Below are positions 8,678-16,935 of a stretch of DNA of 64,000 nucleotides, one piece after another (the first letter of the stretch is position 1; each line of letters begins with the position of its first letter). This DNA comes from Actinocatenispora thailandica (GTDB taxonomy: Bacteria; Actinomycetota; Actinomycetes; Mycobacteriales; Micromonosporaceae). The notes under the pieces are model-generated. The model was given only the letters and a program-made list of their open reading frames with translations, was not told where the DNA came from and made no database searches. The DNA is taken from assembly GCF_016865425.1 (NCBI RefSeq), contig NZ_AP023355.1, positions 1,610,198 through 1,674,197 of the forward strand, read 5' to 3'. The translations under genes were made by a program, and so were the position numbers.

Positions 8678-9100
8678 ATGCACAGCACAGACGCCACCAC
8701 GTTGGCCGACCGGTACCTCGCGCAGTGGAACGAACCCGACCCCGCGGCCCGCGCCGCGATCATCACCGAACTCTGGGCCCCCGACGCCGTCCACGTCCTC
8801 GTCCACCCACCCCAGCAGATCCGGGACGCCGCCGCCGAGCTGGCGGTCCCGGCGCCGCCGCTGGTGGTACGCGGGCACGACGCGCTACGTCGCCGGGTGG
8901 ACCGCGCGTACCAGATGTTCGTCGCGTCCGGCGAGCACGTGTTCGTGGTGGACGAGGTGTCCGTCCTGATGCCCGCCGTGTACGCGGTGCGCTGGTCGAT
9001 GCGGTCGACCGCGAACGGCACGGTCGACGGTGGAGGCGCCGACGTCATCACCGTCGACGATGCGGGACGGATCCGCACCGACCACCAGTACGTCGGCTGA
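8678..9100 (+). CDS. SnoaL-like NTF2-fold protein
   Basis: A 140-residue NTF2-fold protein: helix TTLADRYLAQWNEPDPAAR, then ELWAPDAVHVL, an RGHDALRRRVDRAYQMFV helix, and the closing strands AVRWSM and GADVITVDDAGRIRTDHQYV. It belongs to the nuclear transport factor 2/SnoaL-like group, whose members bind or isomerise small molecules. It is divergently paired with the XRE/MmyB regulator at 7754-8593. Catalytic chemistry is unknown. The ATG at 8678 opens the first helix. Confidence 0.8.
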   Translation: MHSTDATTLADRYLAQWNEPDPAARAAIITELWAPDAVHVLVHPPQQIRDAAAELAVPAPPLVVRGHDALRRRVDRAYQMFVASGEHVFVVDEVSVLMPAVYAVRWSMRSTANGTVDGGGADVITVDDAGRIRTDHQYVG

Positions 9101-9151
9101 CGCGAGCGGAGAACTCCGCCGGCCCGGCCGGGTCGCCATGCTCCGGCGGCA

Positions 9152-9326
9152 TTGCCCCGGAAGCGTTGGTCGTCGCGGCCTGGGTCGGGTCGTAGACCAG
9201 GAGCGGCAGGATCGTGCCGCTGGCGGCCGTGCCGGCCATCGAGATGGTGCGCGCCAGCCAGTAGTAACCGAACCGGGGCGAGGTGCGCAGCAGACTCGGG
9301 TGGTTGGCTGCCGGCACCGGTATCAC
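9152..9326 (-). pseudogene. N-terminal stub of an MFS transporter
   Basis: About 58 codons from 9326 read LLRTSPRFGYYWLARTISMA followed by GTAASGTILPLLVYD. This is the first membrane helix of an MFS drug exporter (the usual F..YWLA.T.S...... pattern). After DPTQAATTNASG the frame continues into unrelated residues and no second helix follows, so the gene is truncated. The start and first helix are intact, which suggests a 3' deletion. The stretch 9327-9500 contains nothing recognisable. Confidence 0.6.
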
Positions 9327-9500
9327 CGTCCATCGAGCGCGTCGACGACCCGTTCACCTGGACAGCAGGCTAGTGCAGGTCGTGTCGAGACACGCACATG
9401 AGCCCTTCATTCTGCGGTGTGTTCGTGGTCGTGGAGGACGTGGATGGCCTTGGCGAGGCGGGCTGCTCGTCGTGGCCACCTACTGCCGGGGAAGTCGTTG

Positions 9501-10106
9501 CTATGACGGCGATCGACCGTTGCCGGACCGGATGTCTGCCTCGGTGGCGGCGGCGCGGAGGCCGTCGATCGTGAAGCCCGCGAAACGGCGTACTGCTGCG
9601 TCGCGCGTGGAGGCGGGTGCGGCGGTGAGCCCGCGACCGGCGAGCAGGATGACCGCGAAGTCATCGAACACGAAGTCCGGACGTAACCGACCTGCAGCCT
9701 GCGCGCGACGGATGATGGTCGTGACGGTACGGCCCAGCTGTTCGCGGTGTGCCGCGAAGTCGACGACGTCGGGGTGCGCCGACATGAATGCGTCCGTGAA
9801 GCCCTGGTTGCGCGCGTTGAGGAGCAGGGTGCGCTCGACGACGAAGCAGAACCCGCGCCACGGGTCCGGGTCGGCGGCGCCGTCGTAGACGATCGAGCTG
9901 CACTCGGCGAGCTCGTGCTCGAACGCCTCGAGCACCAGGTCGTGCTTCGTCGGGAACCGGCGGTAGAGGGTCGCGGGTCCGACGCCGGCACGCCGGGCAA
10001 CCTGTCGCATCGTCACCTCCAGTCCGGATTCGGCGAACAACTCCCGGGCCGCGGCGAGGACCCGGTCGCGGTTCTCCCTTGCGTCGACACGCAGCAGGTG
10101 AGTCAT
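9501..10106 (-). CDS. TetR-family transcriptional regulator
   Basis: A 201-residue protein. Residues about 10-55 are the TetR HTH: AARELFAESGLEVTMRQVAR, then RAGVGPATLYRRFPTKHDL. The C-terminal half resembles SbtR-like or TetR_C domains of regulators of efflux and reductase genes. The ATG at 10106 follows from family alignment. It is divergent from the quinone oxidoreductase at 10206, and a perfect 8+8 dyad in the gap is a likely operator for both directions. Confidence 0.9.
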   Translation of the reverse strand: MTHLLRVDARENRDRVLAAARELFAESGLEVTMRQVARRAGVGPATLYRRFPTKHDLVLEAFEHELAECSSIVYDGAADPDPWRGFCFVVERTLLLNARNQGFTDAFMSAHPDVVDFAAHREQLGRTVTTIIRRAQAAGRLRPDFVFDDFAVILLAGRGLTAAPASTRDAAVRRFAGFTIDGLRAAATEADIRSGNGRSPS

Positions 10107-10135
10107 CTTTCCGCCGATCTCTCTCACCACAGGAA

Positions 10136-10155
10136 AGTGGACGCACACGTCCACT
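10136..10155. promoter_or_regulatory. Candidate TetR operator
   Basis: A perfect inverted repeat, AGTGGACG at 10136-10143 and CGTCCACT at 10148-10155 with a 4-base centre CACA. It lies 30 bp upstream of the TetR start and 50 bp upstream of the oxidoreductase start, so one site could control both genes. Confidence 0.8.
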
Positions 10156-10205
10156 ACGTTCGATCGTACTGGAGTCAACCGGATCGAACCAGCCAGGAGC
10201 GATGC

Positions 10206-11178
10206 ATGCGAGCAGTCTCCATCCGTACCTTCGGCAGCCCGGCCGGCATGAAGATCGTCGAGGTCCCGGTCCCCAGCCCACGCGCAGGCGAGGTCGTCAT
10301 CCAGACCGAGGCGATCGGGGTCGGCGGAGTCGACGCGGTCATCCGGCGCGGCACGCTGGGCGCGCTCGGCCCGTCCATGCCTCAGGATGGTCTGGTACCG
10401 GGAAGCGAGGTGGCTGGGACGATCACGGCCGTGGGGGAGGGCGTCGAGGCGTCGTGGCTCGACCGACGCGTTTGGGCGTTCACCGGCGTCTCCGGCGGCT
10501 ACGCCGAGCACGTGGTCGCGCGGATCGAGAACGTCACGCCGCTTCCCACCGACCTGGCGGCCGTCGACGCGGTGACACTCGGCAGCGCGGCCCCGGTGGC
10601 GCACTTCGCCCTGCGGCAGGCGTACTTCACCAGGGGGAGGCCGTGCTGGTACGTGGTGCGGCCGGCAGCATCGGCATCGCGGCCGTGGAGATCGCCGCCC
10701 GAGCTGGCGCACGGGTAGTCGCGGTGACCACGTCGTCAGCCGAGCGGGGCGAGCGGCTGATGGAGTACGGCGCGACCCACGTGCTGGACCGTGCCGGGAA
10801 CAGTCTGCGCGGTCACGAACCAGCCGGCTTCGATGTGATCGTCGACATCGTCGGCGGGCCAGCGCTGCCCGCGTTCCTCACGCGGCTGGTACCCAATGGC
10901 CGGCTGGTGTTGGTCGGCCTCGTCGCCGGCCCCCGCCGGCGGACTTCGGCTCGGTGCTGCTGAGCCGGTTCCAGCGGTCCGTGTCGGTCGCGACCTTCAG
11001 CCTGGACACGGTGCCGCGAGCTGACGTGGCCCGGGTACGCGCCGACCAGTTCGACGCCGCGGCGCGGGGCGACCTCAGCGCCGTCGTCCACGCCGTCCTG
11101 CCGCTCGAAGCCGCGGCAGACGCCCACCGGCGTATGGATGCCGGCGATGTCTTCGGGCGTGTCGTCCTGACACCGTGA
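10206..11178 (+). pseudogene. NADPH:quinone oxidoreductase (zinc-independent MDR), two frameshifts
   Basis: Translation starts at the ATG at 10206 with AGGAGC six bases upstream. The frame reads MRAVSIRTFGSPAGMKIVEV through GSEVAGTITAVGEGVEASWL to ALRQAYFT. At the G-run 10633-10637 the frame must drop one phase to continue EAVLVRGAAGSIGIAAVEIA (nucleotide-binding loop) and DVIVDIVGGPALPAF. At the C-run 10930-10934 it must drop one phase again to reach SRFQRSVSVATF and the normal end AADAHRRMDAGDVFGRVVLT. Both breaks are repaired by one extra base in the run. Joined, the product is about 324 residues, normal for this family, so it may be intact in the cell. Such enzymes reduce quinones or enones with NADPH. 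Confidence 0.8.
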
Positions 11179-11354
11179 CCCACTGTCGCTGGCTCTCGGC
11201 CTGGTGCACAGCCGATCGCAGGACATCGTGCTGTTCGCCGCCGGGGCCATGACGTTCCTGGAGTTCTGTCCGTCGAGGTCGGCAGCGGTCGTCGTGGGTG
11301 ACCTGACGTTGCTGGCCGGCGCCGCGATCAGCCCGGACCGGCTCCGGTACGTGG

Positions 11355-11500
11355 GTGTGGGCGGGCTTGATCGGTCGTCTTCCGTTGGGGCTCAGGCGGT
11401 TCCTCGACTTCTGCACCCAGGTCGGCATCCTCCGGGGCACCGGCGACGCCTGGCAGTTCCGGCACGGTGTGGCCGCGCCTCTGCCTCGTGATCCGTTCGG
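11355..11500 (+). pseudogene. Possible C-terminal remnant of a NACHT/NB-ARC-type protein
   Basis: The frame reads GRLPLGLRRFLDFCTQVGIL followed by RGTGDAWQFRHGVAA. The pattern LP.RLRRFLD......LLR..G..(Y/W)QFRHA is common at the end of the ATPase/winged-helix region of actinomycete NACHT proteins. Nothing upstream (11179-11354) or downstream (to 11615) completes the gene. This is recognition of a short motif only and may be wrong. Confidence 0.3.
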
Positions 11501-11615
11501 CTTTGGTGTTGACGCCTCCGGCCGTGCAGGCTTCGGAGCTGAGGATGCAGGCTGATGTCCCACACCAGCTGTGGTGGATGGATTCGTTCCCGGTACGTCG
11601 CCGGGTACCTCGGCG

Positions 11616-12095
11616 TCACGCGGAGCGGCTCAGTGTCCGCAGCGCCAGCCCGCCGCACAGCGCGGCGAGTGGCAGCTCGGCGCCGAGCGCCATGGCGACC
11701 GCGGTGGCGAAGTCGCCGCCCGGGGCCGCGGTCGTGGTGTCGAACCAGGCGTCCACCACCAGCAGCGTCGCGGTCGCGGCGGCCGGTAGCGCGTGCCGCC
11801 GGTCGCCCCGCGCGGCGAGCAGGCCGGTGGCGATCAGGCCGAGCGCCTCCAGCGCGTCGAGCCCGACCCAGGCGACCGGCCAGTGCGCCGCGGTCGCGGT
11901 GGCCGGCAGGTCGGTGGCCAACACGTACAGCCACGGCAGCAGGGCGAGCCCGCAGGCGACCAGCAGCCACCCGGCCCGCCGCATGCCCCACGGCGGGCGC
12001 GGCCCCTCCGCTCCTTCGCGCAGCGGGTTGACTTCGGCGCGGTCGAGGTCCTCGGCACCGACCACTTCCGCATCGCACCAGGCCAGTTCACGCAT
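11616..12095 (-). CDS. Four-helix integral membrane protein, unknown function
   Basis: A 159-residue protein starting at the ATG at 12095, which has a GGGGGA ribosome site a few bases upstream; an ATG at 12131 is also in frame. After a soluble N-terminus of about 40 residues come four hydrophobic segments: GWLLVACGLALLPWLYVLAT, AWVGLDALEALGLIATGLLA, ALPAAATATLLVVDAWF, and the last around AVAMALGAELPLAALCGGLAL. The acidic aspartates in helix 3 (VVDAWFD) resemble small actinomycete membrane proteins of unknown role. It is divergent from the sensor kinase at 12267 with 171 bp between. Confidence 0.65.
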   Translation of the reverse strand: MRELAWCDAEVVGAEDLDRAEVNPLREGAEGPRPPWGMRRAGWLLVACGLALLPWLYVLATDLPATATAAHWPVAWVGLDALEALGLIATGLLAARGDRRHALPAAATATLLVVDAWFDTTTAAPGGDFATAVAMALGAELPLAALCGGLALRTLSRSA

Positions 12096-12266
12096 CGTCT
12101 TCCCCCGCTCGCCGCCGGCTCTCCCGTTCACGCGCTCCAGCCTCCGCCGCGCACCAGGGCGCCGTCAGTCACGCAGGGTTCCGACCCGGGGTGGAGACAA
12201 GTGCACCCCCGAGCCGGGCAGGAGCCTCATGGCACGGGGATGGCCTGCGGCTTTACCGTTTGACGC

Positions 12267-13550
12267 ATGCAATTCGCGACGTGGCCGCAGCGGGTGCTGG
12301 CCGGGCCGTTCCGCGGGGCGGGACGCCGGACCGCGTTCGTCGCCGCCGGCCTGCCGCTCCACCTCGCCGTGGTGCCATTGTGGCTCTGGCTGGTCGGCAC
12401 GCTGGCGGCGTTGGTGCCGGCCGCGACCCTGCGGCCGGCGCTGCTCCCACTGGCGGCGCTGCCCGTGCTGCTCGCGCTCGTGGTGACGCCTCTGCTGACC
12501 GCCGGGCAAAGGCGGCGCTACCGGGCGCTCGTCGGCAGGGACCTCCCGCGCCCTGCGGTACCCGGGCCGGGACGCGGCTGGAAGTCGGCGGTGCGCCGGC
12601 TGGCCACCCGGTCCTGGTGGCGGCAGGCCTGCTACCACGCCGTGGCGGGTCCGCTGCTCGCCGTCGTGGACCTTGCCGTCCTCGCCGTCTGGGCCGCCGC
12701 TCTCGCGGCGGCCTCCATCTACGTGTGGATCTGGGCGCTGCCCCCGCAGTGGCGGGTCAGTGACCTCGGATACACCGTGCAGGCCGCGTACCTCACCGCC
12801 GGCGGCCTCGCCCTGCTGTTCCTCGCGCCCCGGCTGACCGGCGCTCTGGTACGGCTGGAGAGCCGGGCGGCCGAGGTCCTGCTCGGCCCCAGCCGTACGG
12901 AGAAGCTGGCCCGCCGGGTTGCCGACCTCACCGCGAGCCGGGCCGGCGTGCTCGACGCCGCCGACGAGGAGCGGCGGCGGATCGAGCGCGACCTGCACGA
13001 CGGCGCGCAGCAGCGCCTCGTCGCGCTCGCCGTCAACCTGGGACTGGCCAGGTCCACCCTCGGCGACCTACCGGCGGACGCCCGCACGGTGATCGACGAG
13101 GCGCACCGCGAGGCGAAGGAGGCGATCGCCGAGCTGAACAACCTGGTGCGCGGCCTGCACCCGGCCGTCCTCGAGGACCGCGGCCTCGACGCCGCGCTGT
13201 CCGGGGTCGCCGCCCGCCTCCCGATCCCGGTACGCGTGGCGGTGGACCTGCCGCAGCGCCCCTCACCCACCGTCGAGGCCGTCGCGTACTTCGTGGTCTC
13301 CGAGGCCCTGACGAACGTGGTCAAACACGCCCGGGCGACCCGGGCGGACGTGACCGTGGAGCGGCTCGGGGAGACACTGCTCGTGGTCGTCGCGGACGAC
13401 GGCGCGGGCGGCGCGGATCTCGCAGCGGCCGGCGGCACCGGGCTCGCCGGGCTCGCCAGGCGCGTCGCGTCCGTCGACGGCACGTACTCCTGCAGCAGCC
13501 CCGCCGGGGGCCCGACCGTCATCACCGTGGAGCTGCCGTGCGCGCCGTGA
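12267..13550 (+). CDS. Two-component sensor histidine kinase (NarL-partner type, HisKA_3)
   Basis: A 427-residue membrane kinase. Hydrophobic segments near residues 23-75 and 125-190 form the sensor part, with no extracellular domain of note. The dimerisation and phosphoacceptor motif is ERDLHDGAQQRLV with His244. The HATPase domain follows: EALTNVVKHA is the N-box, VVVADDGAGG the G1 region, and GTGLAGLARRV the G2 region. It overlaps the response regulator start by 13 bases, so the two are made together. Such pairs respond to envelope or small-molecule stress and commonly regulate a nearby transporter, but the adjacent MarR is a separate unit. Confidence 0.9.
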   Translation: MQFATWPQRVLAGPFRGAGRRTAFVAAGLPLHLAVVPLWLWLVGTLAALVPAATLRPALLPLAALPVLLALVVTPLLTAGQRRRYRALVGRDLPRPAVPGPGRGWKSAVRRLATRSWWRQACYHAVAGPLLAVVDLAVLAVWAAALAAASIYVWIWALPPQWRVSDLGYTVQAAYLTAGGLALLFLAPRLTGALVRLESRAAEVLLGPSRTEKLARRVADLTASRAGVLDAADEERRRIERDLHDGAQQRLVALAVNLGLARSTLGDLPADARTVIDEAHREAKEAIAELNNLVRGLHPAVLEDRGLDAALSGVAARLPIPVRVAVDLPQRPSPTVEAVAYFVVSEALTNVVKHARATRADVTVERLGETLLVVVADDGAGGADLAAAGGTGLAGLARRVASVDGTYSCSSPAGGPTVITVELPCAP

Positions 13551-14188
13551 TCGCCGAGGATTCCCTCTTGCTGCGCATCGGCGTGGTCAAGGTGCTGGAG
13601 GCGGCCGGCTTCCAGGTGTGCGCGCAGGTCACCGACGCGGAAGGGCTGCTGGCGGCCGTCGAGGAGCACCGGCCCGACATCGCCGTGGTCGACGTGCGCA
13701 TGCCGCCCGGCTTCACCGACGAGGGAGTACGCGCCGCGCTGGTGATCCGCCGCCAGTACCCGCGTACCGCCGTGCTCCTGCTGTCGCAGTACGTGGAGGA
13801 GCGGTACGCCGCCGATCTGCTCGCCGCCAACACCTCGGGCGTCGGCTACCTGCTCAAGCAACGGGTCGCCGACGTCGAGGAGTTCACCGAGGCGGTACGA
13901 CGGGTGGCGGCCGGCGGCACCGCGCTCGACCCGCAGGTCGTCGCGCAGCTGCTGGTGCGCCGGCACAGCGACCCGCTCGACCGGCTGACACCGCGCGAGC
14001 GGGAGGTGCTGGAGCTGATGGCGGGCGGCCGGTCCAATTCCGGCATCGCGGCCGAACTGGTGGTGAGCGAGAGCGCGGTCGCCAAGCACATCAACAGCAT
14101 CTTCACCAAGCTCGACCTGCCCAGGGCCGACGCCGACCACCGCCGCGTCCTGGCGGTACTGCGCTTCCTCGGCGTCGCGACCGCATAG
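13538..14188 (+). CDS. NarL/LuxR-type response regulator
   Basis: A 216-residue regulator starting with a GTG inside the end of the kinase gene. The receiver domain (about 1-120) has the acidic pocket at Asp8, the phosphoacceptor Asp52 in DIAVVDVRMPP and the conserved Lys in VGYLLKQRV. The LuxR-type HTH (about 145-205) reads LTPREREVLELMAGGRSNSG, then IAAELVVSESAVAKHINSIF. Phosphorylation by the upstream kinase should promote dimerisation and DNA binding. No target is identifiable from the sequence. Confidence 0.92.
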   Translation: MRAVIAEDSLLLRIGVVKVLEAAGFQVCAQVTDAEGLLAAVEEHRPDIAVVDVRMPPGFTDEGVRAALVIRRQYPRTAVLLLSQYVEERYAADLLAANTSGVGYLLKQRVADVEEFTEAVRRVAAGGTALDPQVVAQLLVRRHSDPLDRLTPREREVLELMAGGRSNSGIAAELVVSESAVAKHINSIFTKLDLPRADADHRRVLAVLRFLGVATA

Positions 14189-14294
14189 CGCTGCTGTGGG
14201 CCTGGGGCACCTGGACCTGAACGCGACTCGTTGTCACCGACCGCCAGGGGTTCTCGTGAGACGGGCGGGCGGCGGCTCAGCGACGCCAGGCAAT

Positions 14295-14331
14295 GCATAA
14301 ACGATTCATATAAATCTGCTATGCTTCAGGC
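14295..14331 (+). promoter_or_regulatory. MarR operator over a leaderless promoter
   Basis: An interrupted perfect dyad, GCATA-N3-GATT-N6-AATC-N3-TATGC, spans 14295-14324 and is the most AT-rich stretch for kilobases. Its right arm is also the -10 element TATGCT (14320-14325). Six bases later lies the GTG start codon at 14332, so the transcript probably begins at the start codon itself. Binding of the MarR protein here would block its own promoter. Confidence 0.75.
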
Positions 14332-14790
14332 GTGAGTCGTCGAGACACCGGGCACCGGGCTTCCGATGCCATCGGGTCGGCCCTCTACGAGCTGGCCACC
14401 AGCGCCGTGCGGCGGCTCCCTCGCGACATGAGCCTGGCATCCGCCGCCACCTTGGCCACCCTGGACAAGACCGGCCCGCGACGGATCACCGATCTGGCGG
14501 TGGCCGAGGGCGTCACCCAGCCCGCGATGACCGTCCTGGTCCGGGTGCTGGAGGAGTCCGGGCTGGTCGAGCGGAAGGGCGACCCGTCCGACAAGCGGGT
14601 CACGCTGGTGTGCCTGACCGAGGCCGGCGCGTCCTACGTCCGGACACGGCACCAGGCGGGCGTCCACGCGTACGCGCGGTTGATCGACGAACTCACCGGC
14701 GACGAGGTCGAGGCTCTCGCCGCAGCGCTTCCGGCGCTGCTGCGGCTGGCGGAGTGGGAAAGCCGCGGCCGAGAAGAGCCGGTCCGGTGA
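14332..14790 (+). CDS. MarR-family transcriptional regulator
   Basis: A 152-residue protein with the MarR winged HTH: LATLDKTGPRRITDLAVAEG, then VTQPAMTVLVRVLEESGLVE as recognition helix and KGDPSDKRVTLVCLTEAGAS as wing. The GTG start has no ribosome site and coincides with the predicted transcription start, consistent with leaderless translation. The overlying dyad indicates autoregulation. It stands alone; the DUF1330 gene lies 254 bp downstream. Confidence 0.9.
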   Translation: MSRRDTGHRASDAIGSALYELATSAVRRLPRDMSLASAATLATLDKTGPRRITDLAVAEGVTQPAMTVLVRVLEESGLVERKGDPSDKRVTLVCLTEAGASYVRTRHQAGVHAYARLIDELTGDEVEALAAALPALLRLAEWESRGREEPVR

Positions 14791-15044
14791 CCGCGGACCG
14801 CGGCGCTGGCCGGCATCACCGCGACGGCGATCACGACGGTGGCCGGCCCCGCTGCCCCTCGCTGACGCTCACCACCCGCGACCCAGTCCGAGCACAGCCC
14901 CAGCCGGTGCGCCCGGCCGGGGCTGGTCGTGTCGAACCGGAAGCCGAGCACCGAATCCGTCCGACGTCGACGCCGTTGCCGCCGGCTCGCTGCCACAGCG
15001 CGCCGACATGGATCCGAGCATCACCACCGAACACAGGAGGCACC

Positions 15045-15338
15045 GTGGCCAAGGGTTACTGGGTCAGCGTCTACCGCACCATCGCGGACCCCGAGAAGCT
15101 GGCTGCCTACAACAAGCTGGCTGGTCCAGCCGTCCGGGCCGCGGGCGGGCGGACCATCGTCCGCGGCGGCCGGGTCGTCGGCCACGACGCCGGGATCGCC
15201 GAGCGCACCGTCCTGGTCGAGTTCGACAGTTTCGAACAGGCGGTCGCCGCGCGTGCGAGTGCGGCCTACCAGGAGGCGCTGGACGCACTCGCCGACGGCG
15301 TCGAGCGCGACTTCCGCATCGTCGAAGGCCTCGACTGA
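15045..15338 (+). CDS. DUF1330 (dimeric alpha-beta barrel) protein
   Basis: A 97-residue protein with AGGAGG at 15035-15040 before a GTG start. The sequence MAKGYWVSVYRTIADPEKLA to ERTVLVEFDSFEQAVAARAS and YQEALDALADGVERDFRIVE is the DUF1330 pattern, a small ferredoxin-like fold that dimerises. No enzymatic activity is established for the family, and members often occur singly. It is convergent with the MFS gene at 15528. Confidence 0.9.
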   Translation: MAKGYWVSVYRTIADPEKLAAYNKLAGPAVRAAGGRTIVRGGRVVGHDAGIAERTVLVEFDSFEQAVAARASAAYQEALDALADGVERDFRIVEGLD

Positions 15339-15527
15339 CGAGTGCGGCGCTCGAACAGCGACACCAGGTCGTGAACGTGGCGGCCGATCGTTCGCTGTGC
15401 CTGCAAGGAGCGCCGTCGGTGCCGCGCCGAGCGTAGCCGTGGACCAGGACCGGTCGTCGATGATGTCGGCGACCGGTGCGAGCGAGTCGGCAACGCTTGG
15501 ACCGCCGTCCACGGGAGGTCGCCGAGG

Positions 15528-16808
15528 TCAGTCCGGTGCGGCCGTCTCGGGCCGGGGAGCGACGGCCGCCGGCTCGGCGCGCGGGGCGGGCACGGCGGCG
15601 GATCGACGATGGCGCCATGGTAGGAGGAACGCGCTGGCCAGGCACAGCGTCCCGGCGATCGCGAGCGCCGGGCGAACGCCCAGCAGGTCGGCGATCACGC
15701 CGCCGGCGAGCATGAACAGCGCCTGCACCACCCGCGAGCTGATCGACCAGCTGGTGACGACGCGGGACATGAACGCATCGTCGGTCGCGTCCATCCGATA
15801 GGTCGAGAACGACGGGTTGAACACCCCGGCGGCGAACAGCAGGCCGAAGTCGATGGCGACGATCGCGCCGACGCCGAGCGCGCCGGCGGGTGTCAGCGGC
15901 AGCAGGAGTAGCCAGGGTGCGCGGCCGGCTCCGGACAGCAGCAGGGTCCGGCGCGGTCCCAGGCGTCGGGTCAGCGCGGGCGTGAGGTGTGAACCGAGCA
16001 CCCCGCCCAGGCACGGCAGGCCGAGTGCCAGGCCGTACTGCCACGGTGCCAGGCCCAGGTTGCGCAGCATGAGCACGGCCATCAGGGGCGATGCCATCAT
16101 GACCGGGCCGCCGAACAGCAGGGAGTTGACGAACAGCACCCGCAGGCCGCGCCGGGCGAGCAGGTGGCGCCATCCGGCGGTGACGTCGCGCCACAGGTGC
16201 GGCGGGTCGGTACGGGCGGGTGGGGTGGGCTCCGGCCGGCGGATGCGGTGGATCCCGGCCACCGAGCCGAGGAAGGACATCGCGTCCACCGCCATCGTCG
16301 CCGTCGTGCCCAGCACGCCGATCAGCAGTCCGCCCAGCGGTGGGCCCGCACTGGAGCTGACCCAGTTCGTCGTTTCGAAGGCGCTGTTGGCTCGGATCCG
16401 GCCGGCCGGCTCGACGAGCGCCTTGAGATGCGCGCCGCTCGCCGCGTTGAACGCCACCGAGGCCGCTGTCTGCACGACGCCGACGACGCACAACTGCGGG
16501 TAGGTCAGTACCCCCAGGGCCGCGGCGGCGGGCACGCTCGCCAGCACCGCGAAGCGCAGCACGTCCGCGGACATCATCACCGGGCGCTTGCGCCGGTACT
16601 CGATCCGCACGCCCAGCGGTAGCGCGATCGCCGCGCTGGCGACCGCCGACAACCCCGCCAGCAGCGACACCTGGAACGTCGAGGCGTGCAGGGCCAGCAG
16701 CGCGATCAGCGGCAGCGCCCCCGAGCCGACCGCGCTCCCCGCGGCGCTGACCGTGTAACCGGCCCACAGCCTGCGGAAGTCCTCACCGAGCCCGTGTTGG
16801 CGACGCAA
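15528..16808 (-). CDS. MFS transporter (enterobactin exporter/EntS-like)
   Basis: A 426-residue, 12-helix major facilitator. The first helix is FRRLWAGYTVSAAGSAVGSG and the loop 2-3 motif is LGVRIEYRRKR. NSAFETTNWVSSSAGPPLGG is the helix 5 region characteristic of the MFS_3/EntS group, which mostly export drugs or siderophores. The TTG at 16808 is preferred because GGAGG lies four bases upstream and gives normal family length; upstream frames to 16991 lack membrane or family features. No regulator is adjacent. Confidence 0.8.
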   Translation of the reverse strand: MRRQHGLGEDFRRLWAGYTVSAAGSAVGSGALPLIALLALHASTFQVSLLAGLSAVASAAIALPLGVRIEYRRKRPVMMSADVLRFAVLASVPAAAALGVLTYPQLCVVGVVQTAASVAFNAASGAHLKALVEPAGRIRANSAFETTNWVSSSAGPPLGGLLIGVLGTTATMAVDAMSFLGSVAGIHRIRRPEPTPPARTDPPHLWRDVTAGWRHLLARRGLRVLFVNSLLFGGPVMMASPLMAVLMLRNLGLAPWQYGLALGLPCLGGVLGSHLTPALTRRLGPRRTLLLSGAGRAPWLLLLPLTPAGALGVGAIVAIDFGLLFAAGVFNPSFSTYRMDATDDAFMSRVVTSWSISSRVVQALFMLAGGVIADLLGVRPALAIAGTLCLASAFLLPWRHRRSAAVPAPRAEPAAVAPRPETAAPD

Positions 16809-16935
16809 CGGCCCTCCGCTCGTCCGAAGCAGCGATCGTAGCGCTGCGATCCCGGGCGGCAATGAGCTGTGGCAGCGGCCCGCCGGTCCGCCTCCGCTTG
16901 AGCGTCGATCGGTCTTGTGAAGGGCTCGCGTGAGG

